64,000 nucleotides of DNA, taken from positions 62,001 to 126,000 of the forward strand of contig NZ_JACHXI010000010.1 in NCBI RefSeq assembly GCF_014191985.1, in the 5' to 3' direction. The notes beneath the pieces were generated by a model that was given only the letters and a program-made list of their open reading frames with translations, was not told the DNA's origin and made no database searches. The position numbers and the translations under genes were made by a program. Source of the DNA: Azomonas macrocytogenes (GTDB lineage: Bacteria > Pseudomonadota > Gammaproteobacteria > Pseudomonadales > Pseudomonadaceae). Below, one piece after another: positions 40,814-49,352 of the stretch; the first letter of the stretch is position 1, and every line of letters begins with the position of its first letter.

Positions 40814-40858
40814 GCATCTGGGTGTGTGCAACACCGATAAGCTAAAGAGGGGTGCGCG

Positions 40859-42283
40859 ATGAAAGCCAAGGATATTGCCGAGCTCTTGAACGAGCCCGCC
40901 TGCAGCCACAACAAGAAAGAAAAGTCTGGCTGTTCCAAGCCAAAGCCGGGTGCTACCGACGGTGGTTGTGCCTTCGATGGTGCACAGATTGCCCTGCTAC
41001 CTATAGCTGACGTAGCCCATATCGTACATGGGCCCATTGCCTGTGCTGGCAGTTCTTGGGACAACCGTGGAACCCGATCGAGTGGTCCTGATTTGTATCG
41101 CATCGGCATGACTACCGATCTTACCGAGCAGGACATCATCATGGGGCAGGCAGAAAAACGCTTGTTCCATGCTATCCGGCAGGCGGTCGACACTTATGCC
41201 CCGCCTGCAGTGTTCGTCTATAACACGTGCGTACCCGCGTTGATCGGGGACGATATTGACGCGGTCTGCAAAGCTGCCAGTGCTCATTTCAATACCCCAG
41301 TCGTGCCTGTCGATGCCGCTGGCTTCTATGGTACGAAAAACCTTGGCAACCGCATCGCGGGCGATGCAATGATCAAGTACGTGGTTGGCACTCGCGAGCC
41401 GGAGCCTGTCCCGCAAGACGGGCAACGAGACGGTATTCCCGTGTACGATGTCAACCTGATCGGTGAATACAATATTGCTGGCGAGTTCTGGCATGTACTG
41501 CCGTTGCTGGATGAGTTGGGACTGCGCGTCCTTTGTACGCTTTCCGGCGATGCCCGCTACCACGAAGTCCAGACTATGCATGCCGCCAAGGTCAACATGA
41601 TGGTCTGCTCCAAGGCCATGCTGAATGTCGCGCGAAAGCTGCAGGAAACGTACGGTACGCCTTGGTTTGAAGGTAGCTTTTACGGCATCACCGATACCTC
41701 GCAGGCCTTGCGTGATTTTGCTCGCTTGATCGGCGATGAGAGACTGATTGCCCGTACCGAAGTCTTGATTGAGCGTGAAGAAGCTCGAATTCGCGCTGCC
41801 CTCGAGCCTTGGCGTTCTCGTTTGCAGGGCAAGCGTGTTCTGCTTTATACCGGCGGAGTCAAGTCCTGGTCGGTGATCTCCGCCTTACAGGATCTGGGGA
41901 TGAAGGTAGTTGCCACTGGTACGAAGAAATCTACCGAAGAAGATAAGGCGCGTATCCGCGAGTTGATGGGCGACGATGTCAAGATGCTCGATGAAGGGAA
42001 TCCCCGCGTTCTGCTCAAGACTGTCGAAGACTACAAGGCCGATATTCTCATTGCCGGTGGCCGTAATATGTATACCGCCTTGAAGGCCCGCATTCCATTT
42101 CTGGATATCAACCAGGAGCGTGAATTTGGCTATGCCGGTTACGAGGGCATGCTTGAATTGGTAAGGCAGCTCTGTCTGACAATGGAGAGTCCTATCTGGG
42201 AAGCGGTTCGCCGTCCTGCTCCTTGGGGAGCACAGGTTGTAGCGGCAGTACAGGATATTCATCCGCAAGTTGCTAACGTCTGA
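40859..42283 (+). CDS. nifE: NifE, FeMo-co scaffold alpha subunit
   Basis: With NifN it forms the scaffold on which NifB-co becomes FeMo-co. It has 474 residues, homologous to NifD. A Cys-rich N-terminus ([12 protein letters not shown]) is followed by [16 protein letters not shown] and [11 protein letters not shown], which hold the cluster ligands. An AGAGGGG box precedes the ATG, and 11 bases separate it from nifN. It has its own sigma-54/NifA promoter, so it is the first gene of a second nif operon. Confidence 0.97.
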   Translation: MKAKDIAELLNEPACSHNKKEKSGCSKPKPGATDGGCAFDGAQIALLPIADVAHIVHGPIACAGSSWDNRGTRSSGPDLYRIGMTTDLTEQDIIMGQAEKRLFHAIRQAVDTYAPPAVFVYNTCVPALIGDDIDAVCKAASAHFNTPVVPVDAAGFYGTKNLGNRIAGDAMIKYVVGTREPEPVPQDGQRDGIPVYDVNLIGEYNIAGEFWHVLPLLDELGLRVLCTLSGDARYHEVQTMHAAKVNMMVCSKAMLNVARKLQETYGTPWFEGSFYGITDTSQALRDFARLIGDERLIARTEVLIEREEARIRAALEPWRSRLQGKRVLLYTGGVKSWSVISALQDLGMKVVATGTKKSTEEDKARIRELMGDDVKMLDEGNPRVLLKTVEDYKADILIAGGRNMYTALKARIPFLDINQEREFGYAGYEGMLELVRQLCLTMESPIWEAVRRPAPWGAQVVAAVQDIHPQVANV

Positions 42284-42294
42284 GGAGAGGTAGC

Positions 42295-43662
42295 ATGGCC
42301 GAGATCCTTAACCGCAAGAAACCCTTGGCGGTTAGCCCGCTGAAAGCCAGCCAGACGATGGGGGGAGCACTGGCGTTTTTAGGAATGAAGCGCAGTGTTC
42401 CGTTGATGCACGGCTCGCAAGGATGCACGGCCTTTGCCAAAGTCTTCTTCGTTCGTCATTTTCGCGAGCCCATTCCGTTGCAAACTACTGCAATGGATCA
42501 GGTCAGTTCAGTAATGGGCGCCGATGAAAATATCATCGAGGCATTGGCGACTATTTGCGAAAAACATCATCCGGCTATTATCGGTCTTGTGACAACAGGA
42601 CTTGCCGAGGCACAGGGCTGCCATTTGACCCGGGCAATCCTGCAATTTCGCCGTGAACATGAGAAGTTTGCCGATATAGCTGTCGTACCGGTCAATACAC
42701 CGGATTTCAGCGGCAGCTTCGAAAGCGGCTTTGCGATTGCTGTAAAGGCAATCATCGAGACGCTGATCCCGCAAGATACCACCCGAGTAGGCCAACGGCC
42801 GCGTCAGGTCAATGTACTGTGTGGTGCCAACCTGACCCCGGGTGACCTGGAATTCGTTTTCGAGAGCATAGAAAGCTTCGGACTCCGTCCCCTACTTATT
42901 CCAGACCTATCCGGCTCGCTAGATGGTCACCTGGATGACGCATCCTTCAATCCTTTCACGACGGGAGGGTTGACGCTGACCGAGCTAGCAACGGCGGGGC
43001 AGAGCGCTGCCACGCTAGTAGTAGGACAAAGCCTCAACGAGGCTGCAGATATTCTGGCAGCGCGGACAGGTGTACCTGATCACCGTTTCGGATTGCTGAT
43101 GGGGTTGGATGCTGTCGATGATTGGATGATGGCTTTAACCGAAATTAGTGGAAATGCAGTTCCCGAACGTTGGAAGCGTCATCGTAGCCAACTGCAGGAT
43201 GCATTACTTGATACGCATTTCATGCTTAGTGATTCCCGTGTTGCGATCGCTGCCGATCCGGATCTACTGCTTGGCTTCGATGCCATGTTGCGTGGTGTTG
43301 GTTCGCGCACTGTTGCTGCTGTGGTGCCTGCCCGGGCAGCGGCATTGAATAGCTCGCCACTCGACCGCATCCAGGTTGGTGATCTCGAGGATCTCGAGGC
43401 TACTGCACGTAGCGAAAAAGCCCAGTTGGTTCTTGGTAACAGCCATGCTTATGCTAGCGCCGAGCGCTTGGGAGTACCTTGTTTGCGGATGGGGTTTCCT
43501 CAGTATGATCTGGTCGGTGGTTTCCAGCGCTGTTGGTCTGGCTATCGTGGTACTAGCCAGGCATTGTTCGATATGGCCAATTTGCTGATCGAACATCACA
43601 AGGGAATTGCTCCGTATCATTCCATTTACAAGCAAGCGACCTTGAACGAACATCTGAAATAG
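42295..43662 (+). CDS. nifN: NifN, FeMo-co scaffold beta subunit
   Basis: NifK-like partner of NifE, 455 residues. Motifs: the [24 protein letters not shown] region with the conserved cluster-ligand Cys, TTGLAEAQG, and a C-terminal [13 protein letters not shown]. The gene follows nifE by 11 bases behind a GAGGAGAGG box. Length matches the Azotobacter protein. Cofactor precursors move between NifEN, NifX and NifH. Confidence 0.97.
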   Translation: MAEILNRKKPLAVSPLKASQTMGGALAFLGMKRSVPLMHGSQGCTAFAKVFFVRHFREPIPLQTTAMDQVSSVMGADENIIEALATICEKHHPAIIGLVTTGLAEAQGCHLTRAILQFRREHEKFADIAVVPVNTPDFSGSFESGFAIAVKAIIETLIPQDTTRVGQRPRQVNVLCGANLTPGDLEFVFESIESFGLRPLLIPDLSGSLDGHLDDASFNPFTTGGLTLTELATAGQSAATLVVGQSLNEAADILAARTGVPDHRFGLLMGLDAVDDWMMALTEISGNAVPERWKRHRSQLQDALLDTHFMLSDSRVAIAADPDLLLGFDAMLRGVGSRTVAAVVPARAAALNSSPLDRIQVGDLEDLEATARSEKAQLVLGNSHAYASAERLGVPCLRMGFPQYDLVGGFQRCWSGYRGTSQALFDMANLLIEHHKGIAPYHSIYKQATLNEHLK

Positions 43663-43674
43663 AGGTACTGAGAC

Positions 43675-44151
43675 ATGTCCGCTCCGACTCGACAGCTGCA
43701 GGTTCTAGATACTGAAAACGACGGCACTCTGTTAAAAGTAGCCTTTGCCTCTTCTGATCGTGAAGTCGTGGACCAGCATTTCGGCTCATCCCGCTCTTTT
43801 GCCATATATGGAGTGAATATCGACCAGGTCCAGCTCCTTTCTGTGGTCGAGTTCGGCGACCTTGAGCAGGATGGTAATGAAGACAAGCTGAATAGTAAGC
43901 TGGAGTTGCTAGAGGGTTGCATAGCTGTGTACTGTCGCGCCTGCGGCGCTTCTGCAGTGCGTCAGTTATTGTCGGCAGGCATACAGCCGGTCAAGGTTAG
44001 CGAAGACTCACATATCGACAAGCTAATCGAAGCTTTGCAGGGTGAGTTGCGCGAAGGTCCTTCGGCATGGTTGGCCAAGGCTATTCACCGCACCCAAGGA
44101 ACCGACATTAAGCGCTTTGACGCCATGGCTGCAGAAGAATGGGACGAGTAA
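43675..44151 (+). CDS. nifX: NifX, NifB-co and FeMo-co precursor carrier
   Basis: Small FeMo-co precursor-binding protein, 158 residues, with the NifX core: LKVAFASSDREVVDQHFGSSRSFAIYGV (split as LKVAFASSDRE and VVDQHFGSSRSFAIYG), where the QHFG loop carries the likely ligand His. A Cys pair (YCRACG) follows later. It starts 12 bases after nifN. A 13-bp hairpin follows the gene. Confidence 0.95.
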   Translation: MSAPTRQLQVLDTENDGTLLKVAFASSDREVVDQHFGSSRSFAIYGVNIDQVQLLSVVEFGDLEQDGNEDKLNSKLELLEGCIAVYCRACGASAVRQLLSAGIQPVKVSEDSHIDKLIEALQGELREGPSAWLAKAIHRTQGTDIKRFDAMAAEEWDE

Positions 44152-44207
44152 GTTCCTTCCGGTAGTCTGGGTAATTAGCTCTTGCTGTTTCGCCTCTAAA
44201 AATCCAG

Positions 44208-44237
44208 ATTCCCAAGTCACCAACGTGACTTGGGAAT
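44208..44237 (+). terminator. Hairpin after nifX
   Basis: A perfect 13-bp stem (ATTCCCAAGTCAC with GTGACTTGGGAAT) around CAAC. The next gene on the same strand starts 25 bases later with no sigma-54 site I could find, so this is probably a partial terminator or processing site. Confidence 0.65.
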
Positions 44238-44261
44238 ATTTATTCGAGTGAGGAATACTAC

Positions 44262-44744
44262 ATGTACGAAGAAGAGTTCGAACAAGCAGTCGTGCAGGAA
44301 GACGACAAGTTTCTTCAGGACCCAATTATCCGCCAGATGGTAATACAGCTTCGCGCCATGGATGGATATGGCACTTACGATACTTGGAGCGATGCCCGGG
44401 TGCTTGATCCGCTAATCTTGACCAAGGCACGTCGGAAAGCCATTCCGGTTATAGGTGATCCTGATGAGACGGTTATCTCCAGGATAAAGGCCTTCTACAA
44501 TGCCATTTCGCAGTTGATTGAGCGTGAAACAGGCCTGTTGGTCGTGCCGGTAATCAATATTACTCACGAAGGTTTTGGGCGCGTGCTGATCGTTGTTGGA
44601 AAACTCGTTGCGTTCGACAAGATCCTTCGGGATGTTCACCGTTTCGGTTTCGATTCGCTTGAAGTATTGGCTGGCGATGCGCAAAAGATTGTCCAGAAAG
44701 CAGCGGCTTTGGTCAACGAGCACCGGGTGGTTGCCGAGCTTTAA
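44262..44744 (+). CDS. NifX-associated protein (DUF269)
   Basis: A 160-residue protein of the NifX-associated DUF269 family, encoded after nifX in most Mo-diazotrophs. Visible family segments: DPIIRQMVIQLRAMDGYGTYDTW, FYNAISQLIERETGLLVVPVINITHEGFGR and GDAQKIVQKAAALV. Mainly helical and probably soluble. The biochemical role is not established. It follows a hairpin and precedes the DUF683 gene by 15 bases. Confidence 0.92.
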   Translation: MYEEEFEQAVVQEDDKFLQDPIIRQMVIQLRAMDGYGTYDTWSDARVLDPLILTKARRKAIPVIGDPDETVISRIKAFYNAISQLIERETGLLVVPVINITHEGFGRVLIVVGKLVAFDKILRDVHRFGFDSLEVLAGDAQKIVQKAAALVNEHRVVAEL

Positions 44745-44759
44745 TTTAGGGAATTCGTA

Positions 44760-44975
44760 ATGAGTGAAGAAGAACTCAAGGCCTTGAAAAAAGAGGTCAG
44801 CCAGAAAAAACGCATAGCGAATGAGTGGGCCGGTCAGATACACGACTTGGTAGAGGATCGCTTCTTTACCGATTATCCAAATCTTATCGCTCTGGCACAG
44901 AGCGCTCATCAAGCCTGTCTCGAATGGGAAGAAGCCAAATCTCGCCTTGAAGAGGCTGGAGGCAGCGCTGCCTGA
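44760..44975 (+). CDS. NifX-associated small helical protein (DUF683, CCE_0567 type)
   Basis: A 71-residue, highly charged, almost wholly helical protein: MSEEELKALKKEVSQKKRIANEWAGQIHDLVEDRF. The cyanobacterial relative CCE_0567 forms a helical dimer. The family always lies beside the DUF269 gene in nif clusters, and the function is unknown. An AGGGAATTCG stretch precedes the ATG. Confidence 0.9.
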   Translation: MSEEELKALKKEVSQKKRIANEWAGQIHDLVEDRFFTDYPNLIALAQSAHQACLEWEEAKSRLEEAGGSAA

Positions 44976-45166
44976 GCGTTATTGGATTCATATAAGAGCG
45001 GATATAACCGCCTTTGTTAGCGTCAACCTCTTGCATGGTAAACAGCAAAGGATACTCGTACCTGGGAGTTAAGAATTCTTTTCGAAGCAGAGTACGGTAG
45101 CTTTTGCGGTTTACGATCAGGTGGGATGACGTTGTACGTGTTAGTCATGATCAAGGAATAGTGTAT

Positions 45167-45487
45167 ATGGCCAAGCCTGAGTTTCACATTTTCATTTGCG
45201 GTCAACATCGTCCCGAGGGCCATCCTCGTGGCAGTTGTGGAGCAAAGGGTGCTGATGCCCTGTACGATGCTTTCGCGCAAGTGATTATTCAGAATAATTT
45301 GACGACCAAAGTTGCTCTTACTCGTACGGGATGTATAGGTCCTTGCCAGGCTGGTGCAAACGTATTGGTTTATCCGGGTTCGCAGATGTACAGCTGGGTG
45401 GAACCTGAAGATGCCCAGCCGCTTATCAAGCATGTATTGGAAGGTCAGATCTTTGCTGACAAGCTGACTCCGGCAGAGCTCTGGTAA
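45167..45487 (+). CDS. Thioredoxin-like [2Fe-2S] ferredoxin
   Basis: A 106-residue ferredoxin starting [24 protein letters not shown]. It has the C-X(10-12)-C...C-X3-C ligand pattern (CGQ...GSCG and GCIGPCQAG) of the Azotobacter-type thioredoxin-fold [2Fe-2S] ferredoxin found in nif clusters. Possible electron donor for nitrogenase or for Fe-S maturation. The start at 45167 has an AAGGAAT box; the frame is open 63 bases upstream but without similarity. The 190-base spacer before it shows no sigma-54 element. Confidence 0.93.
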   Translation: MAKPEFHIFICGQHRPEGHPRGSCGAKGADALYDAFAQVIIQNNLTTKVALTRTGCIGPCQAGANVLVYPGSQMYSWVEPEDAQPLIKHVLEGQIFADKLTPAELW

Positions 45488-45492
45488 CCGAG

Positions 45493-45996
45493 ATGGCGAA
45501 GGTATTGCTGTTCGGTGCGGAGCGAGCTTTTTTTTCGGACAGCACACCCCAAGCGTTACGCCATCTTTTAAATAATGCACTTTGTGCAAAAACACCTGAT
45601 GCTGTCGAGGCTTTGCTGCTCGAAGCGCGTGAATGTTGGCCGGAAGAGCCTGATACACATATTGGCTTATACAAATTCCTCTTCGTCAATAAGCGTTACT
45701 CCGAAGCAGAAGCCGCTGTATGGGCTGCTTTGCGATCTGCATCTCGACAATTGGGAATTGACCGCAACTATCGACGCTTAAAGGTGAATAGCGCCGATTG
45801 GAGTAAGCGTCAGGGAGCGGAAAGGCTCTATCTTTTCAGTCTTAAAGCACTTGGCGTGATTCGTTTACGGCGCGCCCGTGTAGGGCAGGCTCGCAGTGTC
45901 CTGAGTAAGCTACTGGAACTGGATCCCTATGATGAAATCGGTGGGGGCGTCTTTTTACAGATAGCACGATCCTTCGATGAGGATAATGATCGGTGA
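45493..45996 (+). CDS. TPR-like protein of unknown function, paralog of the gene at 53190
   Basis: A 167-residue helical protein. From about residue 45 it aligns with the product at 53190-53729: LYKFLFVNKRYSEAEAAV with LYRFYYYQHRYQDALGVA, RLYLFSLKALGVIRLRRAR with LLRFYLLALKGAGYLNLRL, and SVLSKLLELDPYDEIGG with AMLTKVVELDSDNRLGA. The pattern is of TPR-like helix pairs. It starts five bases after the ferredoxin stop and overlaps the next gene. Probably a protein-interaction module; no catalytic motif seen. Confidence 0.75.
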   Translation: MAKVLLFGAERAFFSDSTPQALRHLLNNALCAKTPDAVEALLLEARECWPEEPDTHIGLYKFLFVNKRYSEAEAAVWAALRSASRQLGIDRNYRRLKVNSADWSKRQGAERLYLFSLKALGVIRLRRARVGQARSVLSKLLELDPYDEIGGGVFLQIARSFDEDNDR

Positions 45997-46364
45997 TGGC
46001 CTTTCTCAAACAACGCATCGAAGAAGCTGAGCCTCTTTTTGCTGAAATCTGGCAAATCATGGCTCTGACTCTCCAGAAAGCTGGGCTCGACCCGCTGGTT
46101 GTATTTGGTCAAGTTCCTAATCATAGTGAGTTGCGAGAAGATTCTTTTGATCAAACCTTCGCTCTTTATACCGAGTGGCGTACACAAATTGGGGTTTACC
46201 TGGGTAATATCGTAGTCAATGGTAACGGTCAGAGTTTTGCTGAATTCGATGTCTTGTTACCGCACCCCCAAAAACCTTGCTGGTTTGTCGAAGCGGTAAC
46301 GGCCTGGGGTGTGTATGGTGAATTGAGAAGTGAACTTCGTCTGCTGCCGGCACTTGAAGAATGA
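45996..46364 (+). CDS. Unknown nif-cluster protein
   Basis: A 122-residue protein starting MAFLKQRIEEAEPLFAEIW, helical at the N-terminus and with a beta-rich centre (WRTQIGVYLGNIVVNG, FAEFDVLLPHPQKPCWFVEAVTAWG). I recognise no family. An in-frame GTG at 45993 is an alternative start. The ATG overlaps the TPR-like stop, and its own stop overlaps the next ATG, so it is translated as part of a tight five-gene unit with the ferredoxin. Confidence 0.7.
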   Translation: MAFLKQRIEEAEPLFAEIWQIMALTLQKAGLDPLVVFGQVPNHSELREDSFDQTFALYTEWRTQIGVYLGNIVVNGNGQSFAEFDVLLPHPQKPCWFVEAVTAWGVYGELRSELRLLPALEE

Positions 46365-47110
46365 ACGAATTATATGAGTGGTTGTTGGAAAGCGCTGCCA
46401 CTAGCTTGCCACTGGAAAAAGTACTGCTAGGGCTGAACTGGACTGTTGCAGATGTTTCTGGAGAATTCGGTTTTGCTTTCAGCCCGCGCCATGTTCCCAG
46501 GACATTGGACTGGGCTGGAACGTTAAGAGGGCGGTCCTGCGAGCAACTGCATTCTTGGTTGCTATCTTGGAACGAAGCGGAAGCTGCCGTTGGGTTGGCT
46601 GTTCTCAATGCCTCAATCAATACAGGAACATCTCGCTGCTTGCAGTTGGCTCAGCCACTACGTTCTGATGCTCCAGGGCATTTGCGTGTTTTCGCGCATT
46701 TTGGTCCACAGTTGAATGGGCAAAAAGTAGTAGTGATTGGCCGTTATCCTGGTCTCGACAAATTGTGGAGTGGCTTTTCCTATAAATGCCTGGAGCGCAC
46801 TCCGCAAGATGGTGACTTTCCAGATATGGCGGCGGAATATCTTCTTCCCCAAGCGGATTGGGTTTTCATTACTGCCAGTAGCCTTGCCAACAAAACACTG
46901 CCGCGCCTGCTTGAGTTATCTACTCAGGCAAAAGTAGTGTTGATGGGGCCTAGCATGCCTTGGCTGGATGGCTGGAAAGATTTTGGTATTAATTATCTGG
47001 CCGGGGTCAGGGTTCTTGATGCTGCAGCAGCATATCAAGTTGCCGCAGAAGGAGGCGGAACCCGTCTCTTTACTGGCCCGGTAGAGTATGCCCTTCTGGC
47101 ACTTGATTGA
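46361..47110 (+). CDS. DUF4213/DUF364 family protein
   Basis: A 249-residue protein. The N-terminal half fits DUF4213 and the C-terminal half DUF364, a Rossmann-like fold with VVVIGRYPGLDKL, TASSLANKTLPRLLEL and VVLMGPSMPWLD. The family has been described as a putative heavy-metal chelation protein and is structurally distant kin of metal and cofactor-binding folds, so a role in metal supply to nitrogenase is conceivable but unproven. Overlaps both neighbours by four or fewer bases. Confidence 0.78.
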   Translation: MNELYEWLLESAATSLPLEKVLLGLNWTVADVSGEFGFAFSPRHVPRTLDWAGTLRGRSCEQLHSWLLSWNEAEAAVGLAVLNASINTGTSRCLQLAQPLRSDAPGHLRVFAHFGPQLNGQKVVVIGRYPGLDKLWSGFSYKCLERTPQDGDFPDMAAEYLLPQADWVFITASSLANKTLPRLLELSTQAKVVLMGPSMPWLDGWKDFGINYLAGVRVLDAAAAYQVAAEGGGTRLFTGPVEYALLALD

Positions 47111-47538
47111 TGGATCTTATAAACGAGGCTGATGCTTTTTTTTGGCGCATTTTAGTGTGTCATAAGCACCCATTTAGTGCGCGCCTGCATTTTTTAGTAC
47201 CAGAGAATACAGGAGTAGTGCTACCCGAACCCTTACCGCGTCTGGCTGTCATCGCTGAATGTGGTCAGGATACTGTTATTCAGTGTCACCCATCCGCTGC
47301 TCTGTGTAGTTTTCAGGAGATTATGGGCATAAAGCAGACATTGGAAATTGTCAGCGATTTTGATTTATTGATGGAAGTTCCCGGGCATTTGGTATCGATT
47401 TATCTGGCCGCTTTAAGTGGTCATGATCTATTCGAGCCACCTGAAGGTACTTGTTGGGTTGAACTACTGCAGTGTGTTGAAAGGCCTTGGTTGGATCGAG
47501 AGATCCTACGGCGTGCTTACGAAGTGCTGATGGGGTGA
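47110..47538 (+). CDS. Unknown nif-cluster protein
   Basis: A 142-residue protein starting MDLINEADAFFWRILVCHKHPFSARLHFLVPE, with two Cys near the middle (ECGQDTVIQCHPSAALC). I do not recognise a family. The ATG overlaps the stop of the DUF364 gene (TGATG). It ends the ferredoxin-to-here unit and is followed by a strong terminator shared with nif11. Confidence 0.7.
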   Translation: MDLINEADAFFWRILVCHKHPFSARLHFLVPENTGVVLPEPLPRLAVIAECGQDTVIQCHPSAALCSFQEIMGIKQTLEIVSDFDLLMEVPGHLVSIYLAALSGHDLFEPPEGTCWVELLQCVERPWLDREILRRAYEVLMG

Positions 47539-47549
47539 CGCAGATAGAA

Positions 47550-47575
47550 GGCAGGGTGTAGGATTACACCCTGCC
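47550..47575. terminator. Bidirectional terminator between the ferredoxin operon and nif11
   Basis: A perfect 11-bp stem (GGCAGGGTGTA with TACACCCTGCC) around GGAT, lying between convergent genes. Confidence 0.8.
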
Positions 47576-47593
47576 AAGCTGGAGTGGTAACAC

Positions 47594-47812
47594 TTAGCCA
47601 CCCAGCAGGGCTTTAGCCAATTTTGGTGAAAGCTGATCTTTGGTGAACTGGGGTTCGTTCGGCGGATACAGCGCATCTTCAATAATGCTGTGTCCATGCT
47701 CTTTGGCAAGAGCAATCATCTCACGAGTTTTTTCGCAAGCTTTCAGCTTCTCGGCAAGTACCTGATCAGCTTTGGCTTTTTCCGAGAAGGCGTGTACTTC
47801 TTTTATCGACAT
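47594..47812 (-). CDS. Nif11-family peptide
   Basis: A 72-residue protein with a Nif11 domain: MSIKEVHAFSEKAKADQVLAEKLKACE and EMIALAKEHGHSI. The family was first noted in Azotobacter nif regions and is also used as leader for ribosomally made peptides, cut after a Gly-Gly. This copy ends exactly at LLGG, with no core peptide after it, so it looks like a leader-only or a non-peptide-natural-product version. The upstream 270 bases show only an off-spacing sigma-54-like match. Confidence 0.82.
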   Translation of the reverse strand: MSIKEVHAFSEKAKADQVLAEKLKACEKTREMIALAKEHGHSIIEDALYPPNEPQFTKDQLSPKLAKALLGG

Positions 47813-48084
47813 GACTTTTCTCTCATTGACGATGTTGCATACGCCAAGGCCAGTTGTTCCAACCTTGGGGCGCGCATTATGCCAGATATGCCAGACGCTT
47901 TGTCCTGGTAGCGGGCCAATGGTTTTAATTGAGAAATTTTTGCCGCTTATCGAAAAACTGCATTTCTCTCCAGGATTTCAGCAACTGGAGATATTGAGGT
48001 TTTAATATCCCAAATTTGCTTCATTCGATGAAAATTTCAGTATTGGCTCTAATTAATTCTTTGGTTTATTTGAATCATAGAATG
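47813..48084. other. Spacer between nif11 and modE
   Basis: 272 AT-rich bases between two minus-strand genes. They must hold the nif11 promoter. I see no NifA-type site and no correctly spaced -24/-12 element; a TTGCATACGCCAAGGCCA stretch near 47833 has the two dinucleotides 11 apart. Confidence 0.5.
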
Positions 48085-48891
48085 TCAGGTAGAAATAATT
48101 ACATGTGAGGCCTTTATAAAGGCTGTACAAGGCTGTCCAGGGGCTAAGCCAAGCTCACTCACGCTTTCATTGGTAACGGTAGCTGTGAGAGTTCTTCCTT
48201 TTGGTAGTTGTATCTTGACTTCGCTGCTAATAGTCCCGGGTATTATCGCGATCAGCTTTCCTTGAAGGCGATTTCGAGCACTTATTTTCAATTCAGGATC
48301 AGGGGAAAGCAGAATAAAACTGGCCTTTACCAGTGCGATGGCAGCTTTTCCTGTGGTTAGCTGCAAATCATCGGCACATTCATTTGTCATCGTTGCAACA
48401 ATTTCCAAGCCTTCGCCCAGATCAAGGCTCACGCAACTATCGATAGCTCCTTGCTCAATGGTTTTGATGCGCCCATGAAATTGGTTGCCTGCACTGGTTT
48501 TTGTTGTAATTGCCCGAAGTAGTCGATCTATATCTTCGAAATGTTCAACACCTTGCGCAATCTTGGCCAGATAACGTTCATATTCCACCTGCATGCGACG
48601 CCAAGTCTGAACTACTTCTCGGCCAAAGTCGGTTAGTCGGGTTCCTCCTGTCAGTCCACCTGCCGAACATACAACCAACGGCCTTTCAGAGAGATTGCTC
48701 ATTGCATCCACGGTATCCCAGGCTGCTTTGTAGGGCAGCTTGATTTTCTTGGCTGCACGGCTTATCGAGCCTGTCATTTCGATTTGCTCGAGTAGCTCGA
48801 TGCTTTTACTCGCCATGCGGTTTTTGTCCCTTTTTTCGGGCCAAAACTCGCCAATGCTTTCGGAAGGTTTCGGGCGGTGGAGTTGAGACAT
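48085..48891 (-). CDS. modE: ModE, molybdate-responsive transcriptional regulator
   Basis: A 268-residue ModE: an N-terminal LysR-like winged helix (LLEQIEMTGSISRAAKKIKLPYKAAWDTVDAM) and two C-terminal Mop/TOBE molybdate-binding domains (about 125-195 and 200-266). In A. vinelandii, ModE controls molybdate uptake and the choice of Mo or alternative nitrogenases. Here it stands alone, without modABC, inside the nif island and divergent from iscA-nifU. A TGGAAG...TTTTGCA element upstream suggests sigma-54 control. The first ATG is used because it gives ModE spacing before the HTH. Confidence 0.9.
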   Translation of the reverse strand: MSQLHRPKPSESIGEFWPEKRDKNRMASKSIELLEQIEMTGSISRAAKKIKLPYKAAWDTVDAMSNLSERPLVVCSAGGLTGGTRLTDFGREVVQTWRRMQVEYERYLAKIAQGVEHFEDIDRLLRAITTKTSAGNQFHGRIKTIEQGAIDSCVSLDLGEGLEIVATMTNECADDLQLTTGKAAIALVKASFILLSPDPELKISARNRLQGKLIAIIPGTISSEVKIQLPKGRTLTATVTNESVSELGLAPGQPCTAFIKASHVIIST

Positions 48892-48927
48892 AAGGTGTGC
48901 TCGCCTCGTAAAGGATCGATACGTTCT

Positions 48928-48943
48928 TGCAAAATGGCTTCCA
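48928..48943 (-). promoter_or_regulatory. Candidate sigma-54 promoter of modE
   Basis: Minus strand reads TGGAAGCCATTTTGCA, with GG and GC exactly 10 apart and a perfect TTTTGCA -12; the -24 element deviates (TGGAAG for TGGCAC). It lies 128 bases from the NifA-type site at 49072-49087, which could serve both directions. Confidence 0.5.
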
Positions 48944-49071
48944 GTTTGTTGTCTGGAATTTTAATTATTTTAATTATTTTAATATCAATGGCTTATGCTG
49001 TTTTTTTGCAATGGCGTAACAGCATATTTACTTGTAGAAGATATGACGTTGATAGGTTACCTGTGTCATTT

Positions 49072-49087
49072 TGTATATAACGCAACA
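49072..49087. promoter_or_regulatory. NifA upstream site between modE and iscA-nifU
   Basis: A perfect TGT-N10-ACA (TGTATATAACGCAACA), 195 bases before the iscA -24 element. The rest of the 460-base spacer (48892-49352) holds no gene I can support. Confidence 0.68.
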
Positions 49088-49282
49088 GCTTGTGTGAACC
49101 AAATAGAGCAAGGTGTGGTGATGCGGTAATTGTATTTTTGGCTTTGAATATGTACATAGACTGCTTCGAAAGTTGTATCAAAGTCGACATTGGTTCCAGC
49201 AGGTCTTGTTCATGACAGCTCGTAAGCTGGTTTGATTGCTCCAAGGCATTGCTACCAAAGAAATTTTCTGTTTTTCAATATA

Positions 49283-49298
49283 TGGCATGCTGGGTGCA
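49283..49298 (+). promoter_or_regulatory. Sigma-54 promoter of iscA-nifUSV
   Basis: TGGCATGCTGGGTGCA: TGGCATG -24 and GTGCA -12 at correct spacing. Predicted start about 43 bases before the iscA ATG. Confidence 0.85.
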
Positions 49299-49352
49299 TA
49301 AATTTTGAGGTCAGGTTGTTTATGCAACTGCCAAATCCGAGGAGACAAGCCA

